A stretch of 25,225 nucleotides of DNA from an uncultured Lachnospiraceae bacterium (GTDB lineage: Bacteria > Bacillota > Clostridia > Lachnospirales > Lachnospiraceae): assembly GCA_947631075.1 (NCBI GenBank), contig CANRJU010000005.1, forward strand, positions 1-25,225, read 5' to 3'. Below the pieces are notes generated by a model, which did no database searches, was not told the origin of the DNA, and was given only the letters and a program-made list of their open reading frames with translations. Position 1 is the stretch's first letter. Each line of letters begins with the position of its first letter. The position numbers and the translations under genes are program-made. Shown here one piece after another: positions 14,601 through 22,378 of this stretch.

Positions 14601-16225
14601 ATATAATTTCAAAGCCCTTATGGCTTGACTTATTACCCTCAAATTTATTAATGAACTCATTAGATAAGGGAAAAAAAGAGCTCTGTACTGCAACAATTGG
14701 AATGTTAGATTTTATTCGAACGCAGGAACAAAAACCACTAACCATTAATCTTGCTAAAAATGGGCATATTGCATTATATGGAGCTAGCGGGACAGGAAAA
14801 ACAACATTCTTGCAAAGCTTAATCCATTCAATGATTTGTGATTATAAATATACTCCTGTGGAATTATCCATTTATGCAATAGATTTTGGGGGGCGAAATC
14901 TTGGTTATTTGGAAAATTTACCTCATACAGGTGGAGTTGTTTATTCTGATGACGACATAAAAATTGCTAACCTTATTTCTATTTTGCAAAATATATTAGA
15001 GGAACGTAAGTTTTTATTTTCATCACACAATTGTGGAAGTTTTTCGGAATATAGAGCGCTGCGCGAAAATCCGCTCGCCTCCATTGTTGTATTAATTGAC
15101 AATTATTCATCTTTTAGAGATAAATATATAGATTTAGCTGATGAATTAACTGATATAATTAGTGCAGGCAAAACATTTGGAATATATTTTGTTATCACAG
15201 GAAATACACGTAACTCAATTTATTACAAGGTAACAGAACATATATCGAGCTATTTCATACTAAAAATGAATGATCCGAATAGTTATTTAGATATACTTAA
15301 TATTCGAGTGCCAGTTACTCCCGAAGAAATAAACGGACGTGGAATAACTGTAATTAATCAAGAAGTTGTTGAATTTCAAGTTGCTCTTGCAATTGATGGA
15401 GAAACTGAATCCAAACGAATTTCGGCAATTACTGAAATATATTCAACAATAGAAAAAAAATGGAAAGGTTATAGGCCTGCTAGTTTAATAAATCATGCAG
15501 ATTCCTCTCAAAATATAGACTCTAATCATTTAAGTCATACAAGTGAACGCATGATGAGTTTGCCTGAACCTATCAATGAAAACGAAGAACATTTGATTCT
15601 TGGAACATCTAAGTCTGGTCTGTTATATTACGGGTTAGACTTAACGCGGGATTACAAATTATGTATATGTGCAAACAGCATCACAGAATTATGCTCTTAT
15701 TATATTGAACTATTTAAAGAGATTGCAAAATATCCTGGAAGACAAATTGTTTTCATAGATACGGAAAATGTCTATTTTAAGGATGCTATCTCTCAATTTA
15801 CGATGTGTAAATATGTCAAAGGAATAGACGAGTTTGATGTATTTATCAATGAATTACGGCCCGAACTGAACAAACGATTAAGCAAAAAAAATAACGAATA
15901 TGAAGAATTATTTATAATTTTAGGAGAATACAATCATTTTTTTGACATGATAACTGATGAGCAAGCTACACTTATGAGAAAGATATTCCAATATATTGAT
16001 GCCCCAGAATATAAAATATTCTTTATATGCGGAATGGATGTAAATGGAGAGAAAAGTAATGACCGCATATTTATGTCACTGGTTGTAAACGCAGAAAATT
16101 ACTTTATTTGCCAAAACTCTTATAGCAACGCTATAAATAAGATAGAGACTTTACCATTGATAAATGAAACAAACGAAAAAAACAAATTTTTATTCTTAAA
16201 AGATAAATATATTGAAATGAGGTGA
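11624..16225 (+). CDS. essC: EssC-type T7SS membrane ATPase (FHA + FtsK/SpoIIIE)
   Basis: This 1533-aa protein is the motor of the secretion system. Residues ~110-190 form an FHA phosphopeptide-binding domain (LFIGRAQNNDI, Gly125-Arg126, then DYVSREKHAAIHI). Two membrane helices lie at about 262-310. A degenerate ATPase region (~400-640) has no Walker A. The second ATPase has GTTGSGKS (712-719) and Walker B Asp834-Glu835 in HLVIIIDEFAQLK. The third has GASGTGKT (1053-1060), with IDN instead of IDE at 1159. A further degenerate domain reaches the C-terminus. Length fits EssC/YukB (~1480 aa). The ribosome binding site AGGAGAG is 14 nt from the ATG, unusually far. The stop overlaps the binding site of the next gene. 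It would pull WXG100-type substrates through the membrane. Confidence 0.95.
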   Translation: MIDFLVTIFTNQQLVSKLLSDIVKNRASSLFLETLGLPDDFVLPFFLENNEDSLVFTLFQDPAEKYKATILGNSCNNHIIQNGDYISFSDTKESAEIKMLFISTTTIHIGYLKYKLPKDTNLFIGRAQNNDIIFSFSDYVSREKHAAIHINSDGTAFIEDLKRTIGIYINGHITYSQKLSVFDEIFIMGLSIIYLGDWIAVRNLMCECNLPKLDSYSVKMRINESKTKNYFVSKPRILKSLDNDELEIDGPPNSPAIDKTPALLVLGPSITMSMVMLASLGVSISSAISGHNIPTLIASGTMAIGMLLGSLLWPSLLRSYQKKSTLVAESHRKAKYTSYIAGIEKQLIKKTERAKRLLNEVLCPSPEIMCEFLDNENAKLHLWERSYNDADFLSVRIGLGNRPFDVQLKIPRIGFQLHDDELCHLPAQLANKYGILINVPLTLDLYNNNTIGIIGKKQNVHCILNEIILNIVSLHSYDEVKLAIVTSPRHIDVFEKVKNVPHIWSTDKKIRFFATTTEEVHHIFCSINEIMIEREKEKENKDKFIPHYVLIISEPSLVEKETLLRYINIDSKSLGFTTIFAYENITQLPKSCTTIVQSDETHTGYYIKNKNKNKFIPFTLDNIDNEKTSIFYSALSRINVKRDIRSMGIPDQISFLQMYKAGNVDELKIEQHWDSNNSAKSLAAPIGVMAGGELFSLDIHEAYHGCHGLVAGTTGSGKSEFLQAFILSLAINYSPKEVAFVLVDFKGGDMARPFMAKPSSPALPHLAATISNLSGNILYRALVSLEAEIKSRQRLFNESASKLGVDKLDINTYHKYYKGGRLITPLPHLVIIIDEFAQLKTQQPDFLAQLINVAQVGRSLGIHLILATQKPSGIVDPQIMSNSRFKVCLKVAEKQDSIDMINKPDSAFIKNPGRLNIQVGYDEIYECVQSGFSGADYIPTSKYVPDEEITIQMVDNTANPIHSAKFELSVNKSDKTQLEAIVAEIVALGQKKNIISKPLWLDLLPSNLLMNSLDKGKKELCTATIGMLDFIRTQEQKPLTINLAKNGHIALYGASGTGKTTFLQSLIHSMICDYKYTPVELSIYAIDFGGRNLGYLENLPHTGGVVYSDDDIKIANLISILQNILEERKFLFSSHNCGSFSEYRALRENPLASIVVLIDNYSSFRDKYIDLADELTDIISAGKTFGIYFVITGNTRNSIYYKVTEHISSYFILKMNDPNSYLDILNIRVPVTPEEINGRGITVINQEVVEFQVALAIDGETESKRISAITEIYSTIEKKWKGYRPASLINHADSSQNIDSNHLSHTSERMMSLPEPINENEEHLILGTSKSGLLYYGLDLTRDYKLCICANSITELCSYYIELFKEIAKYPGRQIVFIDTENVYFKDAISQFTMCKYVKGIDEFDVFINELRPELNKRLSKKNNEYEELFIILGEYNHFFDMITDEQATLMRKIFQYIDAPEYKIFFICGMDVNGEKSNDRIFMSLVVNAENYFICQNSYSNAINKIETLPLINETNEKNKFLFLKDKYIEMR

Positions 16226-16232
16226 AAAAATA

Positions 16233-16481
16233 ATGGAGAAGATTTCTATTGCAGTTAGAATTCCTGCTCTCAATAATTCATATGATTTTATTGTTCCTGA
16301 TAATATGACAGTGCAAGATGTGCAAAAATTAATTATCCGGATATTATCATCTGAATATGGAGTGTCCAATAATAATATGGGATTACAACTATTTGACATG
16401 ACTGACGGAAAGGCATTACGTATGGAATGTACTTTTATGCAACAAGGAATCTCCGATGGAGCAAAATTACTTCTTATTTAG
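16233..16481 (+). CDS. YukD/EsaB-like ubiquitin-fold protein
   Basis: The 82-aa protein has the YukD layout: a beta strand start (EKISIAVRIPALNNSYDFIV), a helix (TVQDVQKLIIRILSSEYG), then LQLFDMTDGKALRMECTF and a Gly-containing C-terminal strand (GISDGAKLLLI). It lacks the terminal Gly-Gly of ubiquitin, as is normal for YukD/EsaB. These small cytoplasmic proteins are required for or regulate T7SS function in Firmicutes. It starts 7 nt after the essC stop, with GAGGTGA as ribosome binding site, and is followed 15 nt later by the first WXG100 gene, so all three are one transcription unit. Confidence 0.88.
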   Translation: MEKISIAVRIPALNNSYDFIVPDNMTVQDVQKLIIRILSSEYGVSNNNMGLQLFDMTDGKALRMECTFMQQGISDGAKLLLI

Positions 16482-16496
16482 AAAGAGAGTGATGAT

Positions 16497-16799
16497 ATGA
16501 AATACCGAATTAATTATTCAAAGGTCATTTCACAAGCAAACGATATTTCCAATAATGTAGTCAAATTATCTGCTCAAATTAATTTATTGTCTCAACTTGA
16601 GCGAGATTGTAGAACAATATGGAAAGGTCAAGCTGCAGATACTTTCATTTCACGCTTAATATCTCTCCGCAGCGAAATGAACAGGACAGTTTCTCAAATG
16701 TCCTCCTTAGCTTCAACGATTAAATACTGTGCAGATAGAATACAACACGAGGATCAAGAAATAAAAAATCACGCTGTTGTGTTAAAATCTGGGCGCTAG
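16497..16799 (+). CDS. WXG100 family protein, canonical motif
   Basis: The 100-aa helical-hairpin protein carries Trp42-Lys43-Gly44 (IWKGQAADTF) at the turn, with helices of ~35 and ~45 residues on each side. This is the standard ESAT-6/EsxA size and fold. Such proteins are secreted substrates and often pair as dimers. It has no clear YxxxD/E tail. It follows yukD directly and precedes two more WXG100-like genes. AAAGAGAGTG precedes the start. Confidence 0.9.
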   Translation: MKYRINYSKVISQANDISNNVVKLSAQINLLSQLERDCRTIWKGQAADTFISRLISLRSEMNRTVSQMSSLASTIKYCADRIQHEDQEIKNHAVVLKSGR

Positions 16800-16841
16800 T
16801 ATTTTTTCGCAATATAAAAAATTATTGAAAGGAGAATCATT

Positions 16842-17153
16842 ATGCCATCTACTGTTTTTGACGTTACTCCAGAGGAACTTGAATCTTCCGCCAACAAAGT
16901 TGAAGGAAAAACAAGCGAGTTCGCAAAGGCGTATAAGAGTATCTACACGGCTGTCTCTGATTTACGAGTTACATTCAAAGGTGAAGCAAGCGACACCTTT
17001 AATCAGCGTATTGAAGGATACAAAAATGATTTTACAGCCGCAGAAAAAGCTCTAAAGAATTATGTCCAATTCCTCCGCGAATATGCGTCTAAAATGAAAC
17101 AAACCGAAAATGATATTAAGAGCAAGGCAAATTCTCTTAGTGTCGGTCGTTAA
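16842..17153 (+). CDS. WXG100-like protein with Phe in place of Trp
   Basis: The 103-aa protein is a WXG100 relative in which the turn reads TFKGEASDTF (Phe45-Lys46-Gly47), keeping the Gly and the downstream A-x-D-T-F seen in the canonical neighbour. Helices flank the turn; the second (YVQFLREYASKMKQTENDIK) is strongly amphipathic. A strong AAAGGAGA site precedes the start. A tandem paralogue next to a canonical WXG100 suggests a heterodimer partner. Confidence 0.87.
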   Translation: MPSTVFDVTPEELESSANKVEGKTSEFAKAYKSIYTAVSDLRVTFKGEASDTFNQRIEGYKNDFTAAEKALKNYVQFLREYASKMKQTENDIKSKANSLSVGR

Positions 17154-17173
17154 CAACAAGAAAGGAGAAAAAA

Positions 17174-17479
17174 ATGGCTCAAGTAGTAGTAGACTCTAGC
17201 GTAATGCGCGATAAAGCTAAAACTATCGATAATGCTGCTGTTTCTATTCAAAAGCTGTATTCTGAAATGTTACAGGAAGTTACAACTACTGCAAATAAGA
17301 TGAAAGGCTCTACGATTGAAACGGAAAAGAAACAATTTGCAAATATGCAATCCACCTTTGAAACTATCGTAAAAGATATAAAAGCATATAGCACATTCCT
17401 TACACAAGCCGCAGAAAGCTATGAAACTGCAGAACGTGAAGGTACGCAAAAAGCGCAAGAGCAAGGAAAAATTTTTTAA
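17174..17479 (+). CDS. WXG100-like protein with Met in place of Trp
   Basis: The 101-aa protein has the same size and helix-turn-helix pattern. The turn reads NKMKGSTIETEKKQF (Met43-Lys44-Gly45). Near the C-terminus, Tyr83-x3-Glu87 in SYETAERE matches the YxxxD/E secretion signal. AAAGGAGAAA precedes the start. It ends just before a strong hairpin and the effector-like gene. It is the most divergent of the three tandem copies, and perhaps a partner or chaperone of the long protein downstream. Confidence 0.82.
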   Translation: MAQVVVDSSVMRDKAKTIDNAAVSIQKLYSEMLQEVTTTANKMKGSTIETEKKQFANMQSTFETIVKDIKAYSTFLTQAAESYETAEREGTQKAQEQGKIF

Positions 17480-17496
17480 TCTGATTAAAAATAGCT

Positions 17497-17534
17497 ATAG
17501 CCAGCGAAGTAATGTTCAAAACTTCGCTGGTTAT
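17497..17534 (+). other. Strong intercistronic hairpin after the WXG100 cluster
   Basis: CCAGCGAAGT (17501-17510) pairs perfectly with ACTTCGCTGG (17521-17530). Including ATAG/TTAT with one G-U pair the stem is 14 bp with a 10-nt loop. No T-run follows, so it is more likely an mRNA-stabilising or processing element, or weak attenuator, than a full terminator. Confidence 0.65.
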
Positions 17535-17559
17535 AAGCCTAAGAAAGGAGGTACAATAA

Positions 17560-18702
17560 GTGCCGCGAATTTACATTGAATTCGCAGGAATGAAGCAGAT
17601 GGAGGAAAGCTGTAAATCCATGTCTTCTACATTGAACAACATACGAAATGATTTTCAACAAACAATCAATCATTTAGATTGGGATATAAAATATCAATCC
17701 AATATTAATTCAATTGCTACTCAAATTACAAGGAAATTAGATTCTTATGTGCTTGCACTACGCAAATACGAAAAGTTCCTTGGTGAAGCGTACAATGAAT
17801 ATAATAAATTAAATAATGAAAAGTTTAATCCCTTTGCATATCCTATTAATTTTACCAATGTAGAGACACTTCCAGGAACAAACTGGAAACAAATATGGTT
17901 AAAATACATAAGTAGTTTATTCAAAAATATTACTATTACAAGACCATATGCTTTTCCTGCGATAATTAGTATGGTAATTCCCGCTATAAGTCCTTTTATT
18001 AAGGATAGTGGACTGCTGGTAAATTCCTCAAATTCTGCCAATACATCCGCTGGCTGGTTCGGTTATAAATTTGATGATGACCACCCAAATGTCTCTGCGT
18101 GGATTGGCAAGGCAAGTGCTGAAACAAAAAATGAAAGTAGCTATGCTGAAGTAAATGCTTATCTTGGTAAAGTGGACGCAGATGCAAAGGCAGACATTTC
18201 ACTAGTGAAATCAAAGCAAAAAAAAGAATATAATAATAACAGTTGGTCAGAAAAAGAGCAACTATCATACCTAAATGCTGAAGCAAGTATTGGATCAACT
18301 GCTACTGCATTAGCTGCAGACGCCAAAGCCGGGGTTGGAAATGATATGCTGGGATTAGAAGGCAAAATGGAAGGAAAAGCAGGAAGCGCACGAGCAGGTG
18401 CAAAAGGACAAGTTTCTATTGGCAAAGATGGCGTTAATGCATATGTCAAAGGCGAGGCAATGGTTGCTGCTGTTGAAGGAAAAGCATCGGGAACAATTAA
18501 TATTCTTGGCATAGAAATAACAGGAGAAGTTGGAGGCTATGCCGGGGCTGCAGGTGTAGAGGGAAAATTTGGAATTGAAGACGGAAAATATGTAGTCAAA
18601 GGCGGGGCTGCTGCTATTCTTGGCGGTTCTGTTGGTATTGAAGTAGGAGTTAATGATGAAGGTTGGGACAATTTTGTTGATTTTATTACATTTTGGGATT
18701 AA
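17560..18702 (+). CDS. Candidate T7SS effector: WXG100-like N-terminus with a Gly/Ala-rich C-terminal domain
   Basis: The 380-aa protein starts at GTG with a perfect AAAGGAGGT. Residues 1-100 form a helical hairpin with Trp41 near the turn (NHLDWDIKYQSN), as in LXG/WXG-headed secreted proteins. A hydrophobic segment follows near residue 125-150 (YAFPAIISMVIPAISPF). The C-terminal ~220 residues alternate small residues in repeated blocks: ASAETKNESSYAEVNAYLG, KAGVGNDMLGLEGKMEGKAG, EVGGYAGAAGVEGKFG, with an acidic/aromatic end (NDEGWDNFVDFITFWD). This pattern suggests a secreted beta-rich or membrane-active domain, but no catalytic motif is visible. Position behind the three WXG100 genes supports its being a substrate. 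Confidence 0.75.
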   Translation: MPRIYIEFAGMKQMEESCKSMSSTLNNIRNDFQQTINHLDWDIKYQSNINSIATQITRKLDSYVLALRKYEKFLGEAYNEYNKLNNEKFNPFAYPINFTNVETLPGTNWKQIWLKYISSLFKNITITRPYAFPAIISMVIPAISPFIKDSGLLVNSSNSANTSAGWFGYKFDDDHPNVSAWIGKASAETKNESSYAEVNAYLGKVDADAKADISLVKSKQKKEYNNNSWSEKEQLSYLNAEASIGSTATALAADAKAGVGNDMLGLEGKMEGKAGSARAGAKGQVSIGKDGVNAYVKGEAMVAAVEGKASGTINILGIEITGEVGGYAGAAGVEGKFGIEDGKYVVKGGAAAILGGSVGIEVGVNDEGWDNFVDFITFWD

Positions 18703-18723
18703 AATATGAAAGAGGTGCATTTA

Positions 18724-18975
18724 ATGAAACATCAAGGTTTTCAATACGATTTTACAACTAACGAATTGATATATCTTTTATTTAGGCAAAAGAAATGTCC
18801 AAAGTGTGGGAGTAAATTGATTAAAGAAAAACAATATGAATCATTAAATGGCGAAAAACTAAACTCAAGAGCAGATCCCTTATTTGTGACTAACGCAAAA
18901 GTGAAACACTATATATATCATTTTGTGTGTCAGAAATGTGATTATGATTTTTCATTAAATGAACTTGTAAAATAA
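18724..18975 (+). CDS. Small zinc-ribbon protein
   Basis: The 83-aa protein has CPKCGSKLIK and, about 45 residues later, CQKCDYDFSL, forming one treble or ribbon zinc site. There is no membrane segment. The start at 18724 follows GAGGTG (18712-18717); an in-frame ATG at 18706 lies upstream of that site and is less likely. It sits immediately after the effector-like gene, where immunity or accessory genes are often found, but nothing in the sequence proves such a role. Confidence 0.75.
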   Translation: MKHQGFQYDFTTNELIYLLFRQKKCPKCGSKLIKEKQYESLNGEKLNSRADPLFVTNAKVKHYIYHFVCQKCDYDFSLNELVK

Positions 18976-18992
18976 AGAAAGGAGTATATATA

Positions 18993-19253
18993 ATGAAAAA
19001 ATATCTACCTATCGGCTCCGTTGTTCTCCTCAAGGATAGCCAAAAAAGAATTATGATTATTGGTGTAAAACAAAAGCAAGCTAATTCTGATAAAATATGG
19101 GATTATTGCGCATGTTTGTATCCAGAAGGAATTATTGATCCTGAACAACTTTTTTTGTTTGATGCTGAACAAATTGAACGCCTTTATTTTGTTGGATTAC
19201 AAGATGGTGAAGGACTTGCATTCCTAGAAACACTAAATAGTTTAGATAATTAG
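18993..19253 (+). CDS. DUF4176 family protein
   Basis: The 86-aa protein matches the DUF4176 pattern as I recall it: LPIGSVVLLKDSQKRIMIIG near the N-terminus, DYCACLYPEGIIDPEQLFLF in the middle, and the IERLYFVGLQDGEG element near the C-terminus. Members are frequently found in Firmicute T7SS loci, with no established biochemical role. AAAGGAGT precedes the start. It lies 17 nt after the zinc-ribbon gene and 27 nt before the phosphatase, in one operon. Confidence 0.85.
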   Translation: MKKYLPIGSVVLLKDSQKRIMIIGVKQKQANSDKIWDYCACLYPEGIIDPEQLFLFDAEQIERLYFVGLQDGEGLAFLETLNSLDN

Positions 19254-19280
19254 ACTCACTATTTGGGGAGGATTTGAACT

Positions 19281-20087
19281 GTGATTAAAGCTATTTGTTA
19301 TACACATATCGGCAAACGTCCTACACATGAAGATAATTTTTGCTTGGGAGATATATGTTTAAAATCAAGTATTCAATTAGAAATGGTGAATCAACAACTT
19401 ATAACTTCTTATTCAAAATCTAACACTCCAACCATGCTTTATGCAATAAGCGATGGTATGGGAGGCCAAAATGCAGGAGAAATTGCAAGTAGAATATGTG
19501 TTGAAAAATTAGCTCAACTTCAGAAATCGCTTCAATGGTGTACGAATATTTCGGATGCAGTTGCAAAGGTACAACTTGCAATCATACAAATTAATGATAT
19601 TGTTTGTAAATTATCTTTCCAACAAGACAATCTTATTGGCATGGGTGCAACACTTGTAATCCTCATTGCTTGCAATGAAAAATATGCTATATTGAATATT
19701 GGGGATAGTCGAGCTTATTATTTTAATGGCTTTTCTCTTAAACAACTTACTAAAGACCATACTGAAGGACAAAGAATGCTTGATTTAGGACTGCTCACAA
19801 GAAAGGAAATTTTTAATTTCCCTGCCCGAAAAAATCTTAATAGATATGTTGGATACAATGAAAATGGGGGTATATTACAAGCAGATGTATTCTATCCTAA
19901 TATCAACGAAGGTCTATTTATTCTTTGCAGTGATGGTATTACTGACGCTGTGACGGATAATAAATTATTAGCCCTCCTTACTGAAGGAAATGACTTGATG
20001 CTTATTGGGGAAAAAATAATCAATTTAGCAACTAAGACAAAAAACGCAGATAATGCAACACTTATTTTAGTATCGATTGAGAGGTAA
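19281..20087 (+). CDS. PP2C-type Ser/Thr protein phosphatase
   Basis: The 268-aa protein has the PPM/PP2C metal-binding motifs in order: THEDNF (metal Asp), AISDGMGGQNAGEIAS, LNIGDSRAYYF, LCSDGITDAVTD and NADNATLILVSI at the end. It should remove phosphate from Ser/Thr in the cytoplasm with two Mn or Mg ions. The start is GTG, preceded by GGGGAGG. The kinase gene begins 5 nt after its stop, so the two opposing enzymes are made together. The obvious targets are proteins of this locus, especially ligands of the FHA domain of EssC. Confidence 0.93.
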   Translation: MIKAICYTHIGKRPTHEDNFCLGDICLKSSIQLEMVNQQLITSYSKSNTPTMLYAISDGMGGQNAGEIASRICVEKLAQLQKSLQWCTNISDAVAKVQLAIIQINDIVCKLSFQQDNLIGMGATLVILIACNEKYAILNIGDSRAYYFNGFSLKQLTKDHTEGQRMLDLGLLTRKEIFNFPARKNLNRYVGYNENGGILQADVFYPNINEGLFILCSDGITDAVTDNKLLALLTEGNDLMLIGEKIINLATKTKNADNATLILVSIER

Positions 20088-20092
20088 TATCT

Positions 20093-21979
20093 ATGTCACA
20101 AACAAATTTAGTAGGTAAAGTTATTTTAGGGTATACAGTCATTGAAAAACTTGGTTCGGGAGCTTTTGGAACGGTCTACAAAGTTCAAAAAGAAAATCCC
20201 TCAGGAACATATATCCGCGCACTAAAACACATTACAATTCCAACAGAAAAGCAGTACTATTCTGTATTAAATTCGATGGGAGGGGATGTTTCCAAAACAG
20301 ATAACTATTTTTCCGAGATGCTTAAAAGCATTGTTTCAGAAATCAGTATATTAAATATGCTTTCAGAAAAAGGAGAGAAGCATATTATTAGATACTATGA
20401 GAATGACATAAAAAGCGTTGAATCTCCTAAACGATATGATGTTTTTATTCTTATGGAATATTTAACACCCTTAGAAGAATATATTTCTCATAACTCATTC
20501 CTTGTTTCTGATGTCGGGAAACTAGGCATAGACATTCTTCATGGACTTATATCATGTCACAACAGTGGTATCATTCACCGAGATATAAAGGATGACAATA
20601 TATTTGTTTCTGAAGCAGGAGAATACAAAATAGGTGATTTTGGAGTTTCTAAAATTTTAAAAGATAGTTCAAAAGCCGAGTCACTGAAAGGGACTCCCAA
20701 TTACCTTGCTCCTGAAGTATATCTTGGTAAAGAAAGTTACACAAAAAATGTCGATTTATATTCTCTTGGAATTGTACTATATCGATTACTTAATTACAAC
20801 CGAAACCCTTTTTTACCACAATTTCCAAAGCAATATCTTTCGCATGATGAAGATATTGCTTTTGAAGCACGTATGAACGGCAAACAACCTGATTTACCAT
20901 TATTAGGTGGTGAGCTTATTGGAAATGTGCTCATAAAAGCCATTTCTAATAAAGAAAACAGATTTCAAAGCGCCTCTGACTTTCTTAATGAATGGGAAAA
21001 TGCACTTAGAAACACAAATTCTGAAATTTTACAGATGAAAGTTACTTTCGCAAATAATATGCATAATAAATATGCCGAAAACACCTTAACAAAACATACG
21101 GCTACACTTGCTGAAACTCCTTTTTCAAAAGAAAATACTGTAATCTCTCAAAATAATGAAAACTCTATAAATAAACATTTATTCGAGAGCGTTGGAGATA
21201 CTATTCCAGACAGCTCTAATCCAATTATAAACAACGTAAATAATGAACAGTATTCAAATACTGCTAATAATGTATACTGTAATCATCTTATTGATACGTC
21301 TACATCATCGAAAAAAAAGCAATACACAAACAAGGCGTTTAATATAAAAGCTAAAAGAATCATTATTTTTTTGCTTCCTATTGCAATTATTTTACTCGGT
21401 ATTATCGCCTATCTTATTGTTATTCCACATACATATAGAAAAGCTGTATCGTTTATTGATTGGTTATTTTCAAATCCTCAGAATATTATCGATACCCTTA
21501 GAGAACCTAATACAGTTTTACCAAAATTGTACAATATCATAGGATTAAGAATCTGTCGGTGGATATGGCTTGCAAGTTTCATTACTTCCCTTTTCTTTGT
21601 TGGAAGGCAATTACAATATAAAACACAGCATAGTGCCCTAAATGCTATTTTTATAGATCGGGAGCCATATTTTGCCATTCAGGATTTAGATGCAAAACTA
21701 AAAGTTATTAGATTAAAAATAAATTGTGATGAACTTGAGGAGTTTTACAAATCTGTAAAACAACTAGAAGAACATTTGTCCATCGAAAGCGATTTTGGTT
21801 ATGGCGATGACTCAATTATATCATGCGAAAATGATATTGCATCGCAAATTCAGTTTCTTTTAGCTTCATATTCTAATATAGAAGCAGGTAATGTGACAAG
21901 TAGCATTCAACCATTAAATGAAGCTATTTTAAATATTAACACTTTACTACAACGCAGGACAGAACTAAAAAAGAAATAA
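20093..21979 (+). CDS. Membrane-bound Ser/Thr protein kinase
   Basis: The 628-aa protein has an intact Hanks-type kinase domain: glycine loop GSGAFGTVYK (21-30), Lys45 in ALKHI, HRDIKDDN (162-169), DFG (182-184), and GTPNYLAPEVY with APE at 206-208. A Ser/Thr/Asn-rich linker follows (~310-415), then a membrane helix at about 421-444 (RIIIFLLPIAIILLGIIAYL), a second hydrophobic segment at about 486-505 and a helical C-terminal ~120 residues. No PASTA repeats are present, so it is not a PrkC-type cell-wall sensor. GAGGTAAT lies before the start, overlapping the phosphatase stop region. A terminator follows at 22031. It is probably the regulator of this secretion locus. Confidence 0.93.
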   Translation: MSQTNLVGKVILGYTVIEKLGSGAFGTVYKVQKENPSGTYIRALKHITIPTEKQYYSVLNSMGGDVSKTDNYFSEMLKSIVSEISILNMLSEKGEKHIIRYYENDIKSVESPKRYDVFILMEYLTPLEEYISHNSFLVSDVGKLGIDILHGLISCHNSGIIHRDIKDDNIFVSEAGEYKIGDFGVSKILKDSSKAESLKGTPNYLAPEVYLGKESYTKNVDLYSLGIVLYRLLNYNRNPFLPQFPKQYLSHDEDIAFEARMNGKQPDLPLLGGELIGNVLIKAISNKENRFQSASDFLNEWENALRNTNSEILQMKVTFANNMHNKYAENTLTKHTATLAETPFSKENTVISQNNENSINKHLFESVGDTIPDSSNPIINNVNNEQYSNTANNVYCNHLIDTSTSSKKKQYTNKAFNIKAKRIIIFLLPIAIILLGIIAYLIVIPHTYRKAVSFIDWLFSNPQNIIDTLREPNTVLPKLYNIIGLRICRWIWLASFITSLFFVGRQLQYKTQHSALNAIFIDREPYFAIQDLDAKLKVIRLKINCDELEEFYKSVKQLEEHLSIESDFGYGDDSIISCENDIASQIQFLLASYSNIEAGNVTSSIQPLNEAILNINTLLQRRTELKKK

Positions 21980-22030
21980 TACAGCGGAATAAGAAAATTT
22001 CATCTTCTCAAAAGTTACTTTACTGATCTT

Positions 22031-22066
22031 GAAAGTAGCATCACTTAAAAAGTGGTGCTACTTTTA
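22031..22066 (+). terminator. Intrinsic terminator at the end of the T7SS block
   Basis: AAAGTAGCATCACTT (22032-22046) pairs with AAGTGGTGCTACTTT (22050-22064), with one mismatch or G-U, in a 15-bp stem followed by T-rich sequence. It closes the kinase transcript. Confidence 0.8.
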
Positions 22067-22077
22067 AGAAAAAAACC

Positions 22078-22378
22078 GTGTCAGAGAACATTTTCCTGCT
22101 TATACCCCGGATTCAGCAAGAGGCAGTCCTTTATCATTCTCCATCATAAACTTGTTGCACATAAGCTGTGCCTTCCGTTTATTTACGTCTGTAAACATCT
22201 AACTTTTCGCAACAAAGCAAAACATCTGCAAAGCAACCTCTAATTTGTCGGGCATTTTGTCAATCTCGTCTAGCTTGCAGAGAATTATGCCCTCCTGTGG
22301 CAGCTCCAGCGTCCATGATGTGCCGCCAATCGCAACCGAAACCGCCCTAAGGCTTCCCGCATCATAAATAATACATCA
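22078..22378 (-). pseudogene. Decayed partial copy of the Fic-like gene at 23624
   Basis: Read on the minus strand this matches the middle and end of the gene at 23624-24274: IYDAGSLRAVSVAIGGTSW, then LPQEGIILCKLDEIDKMPDK, then the active-site region. That region carries a stop (AKS-stop-MFTD) and Asp-Val-Asn instead of Asp-Gly-Asn. About 100 bp between MMEND and the KDCLLLNPGYK-type end is missing. The 5' end is absent and merges into the next gene's 3' end. It cannot make a functional protein. Confidence 0.85.

Noticed and set aside
18159..18720. Minus-strand frames opposite the effector-like gene
   Set aside because: They arise from the repetitive Gly/Ala codons of the real gene and have no start signals.
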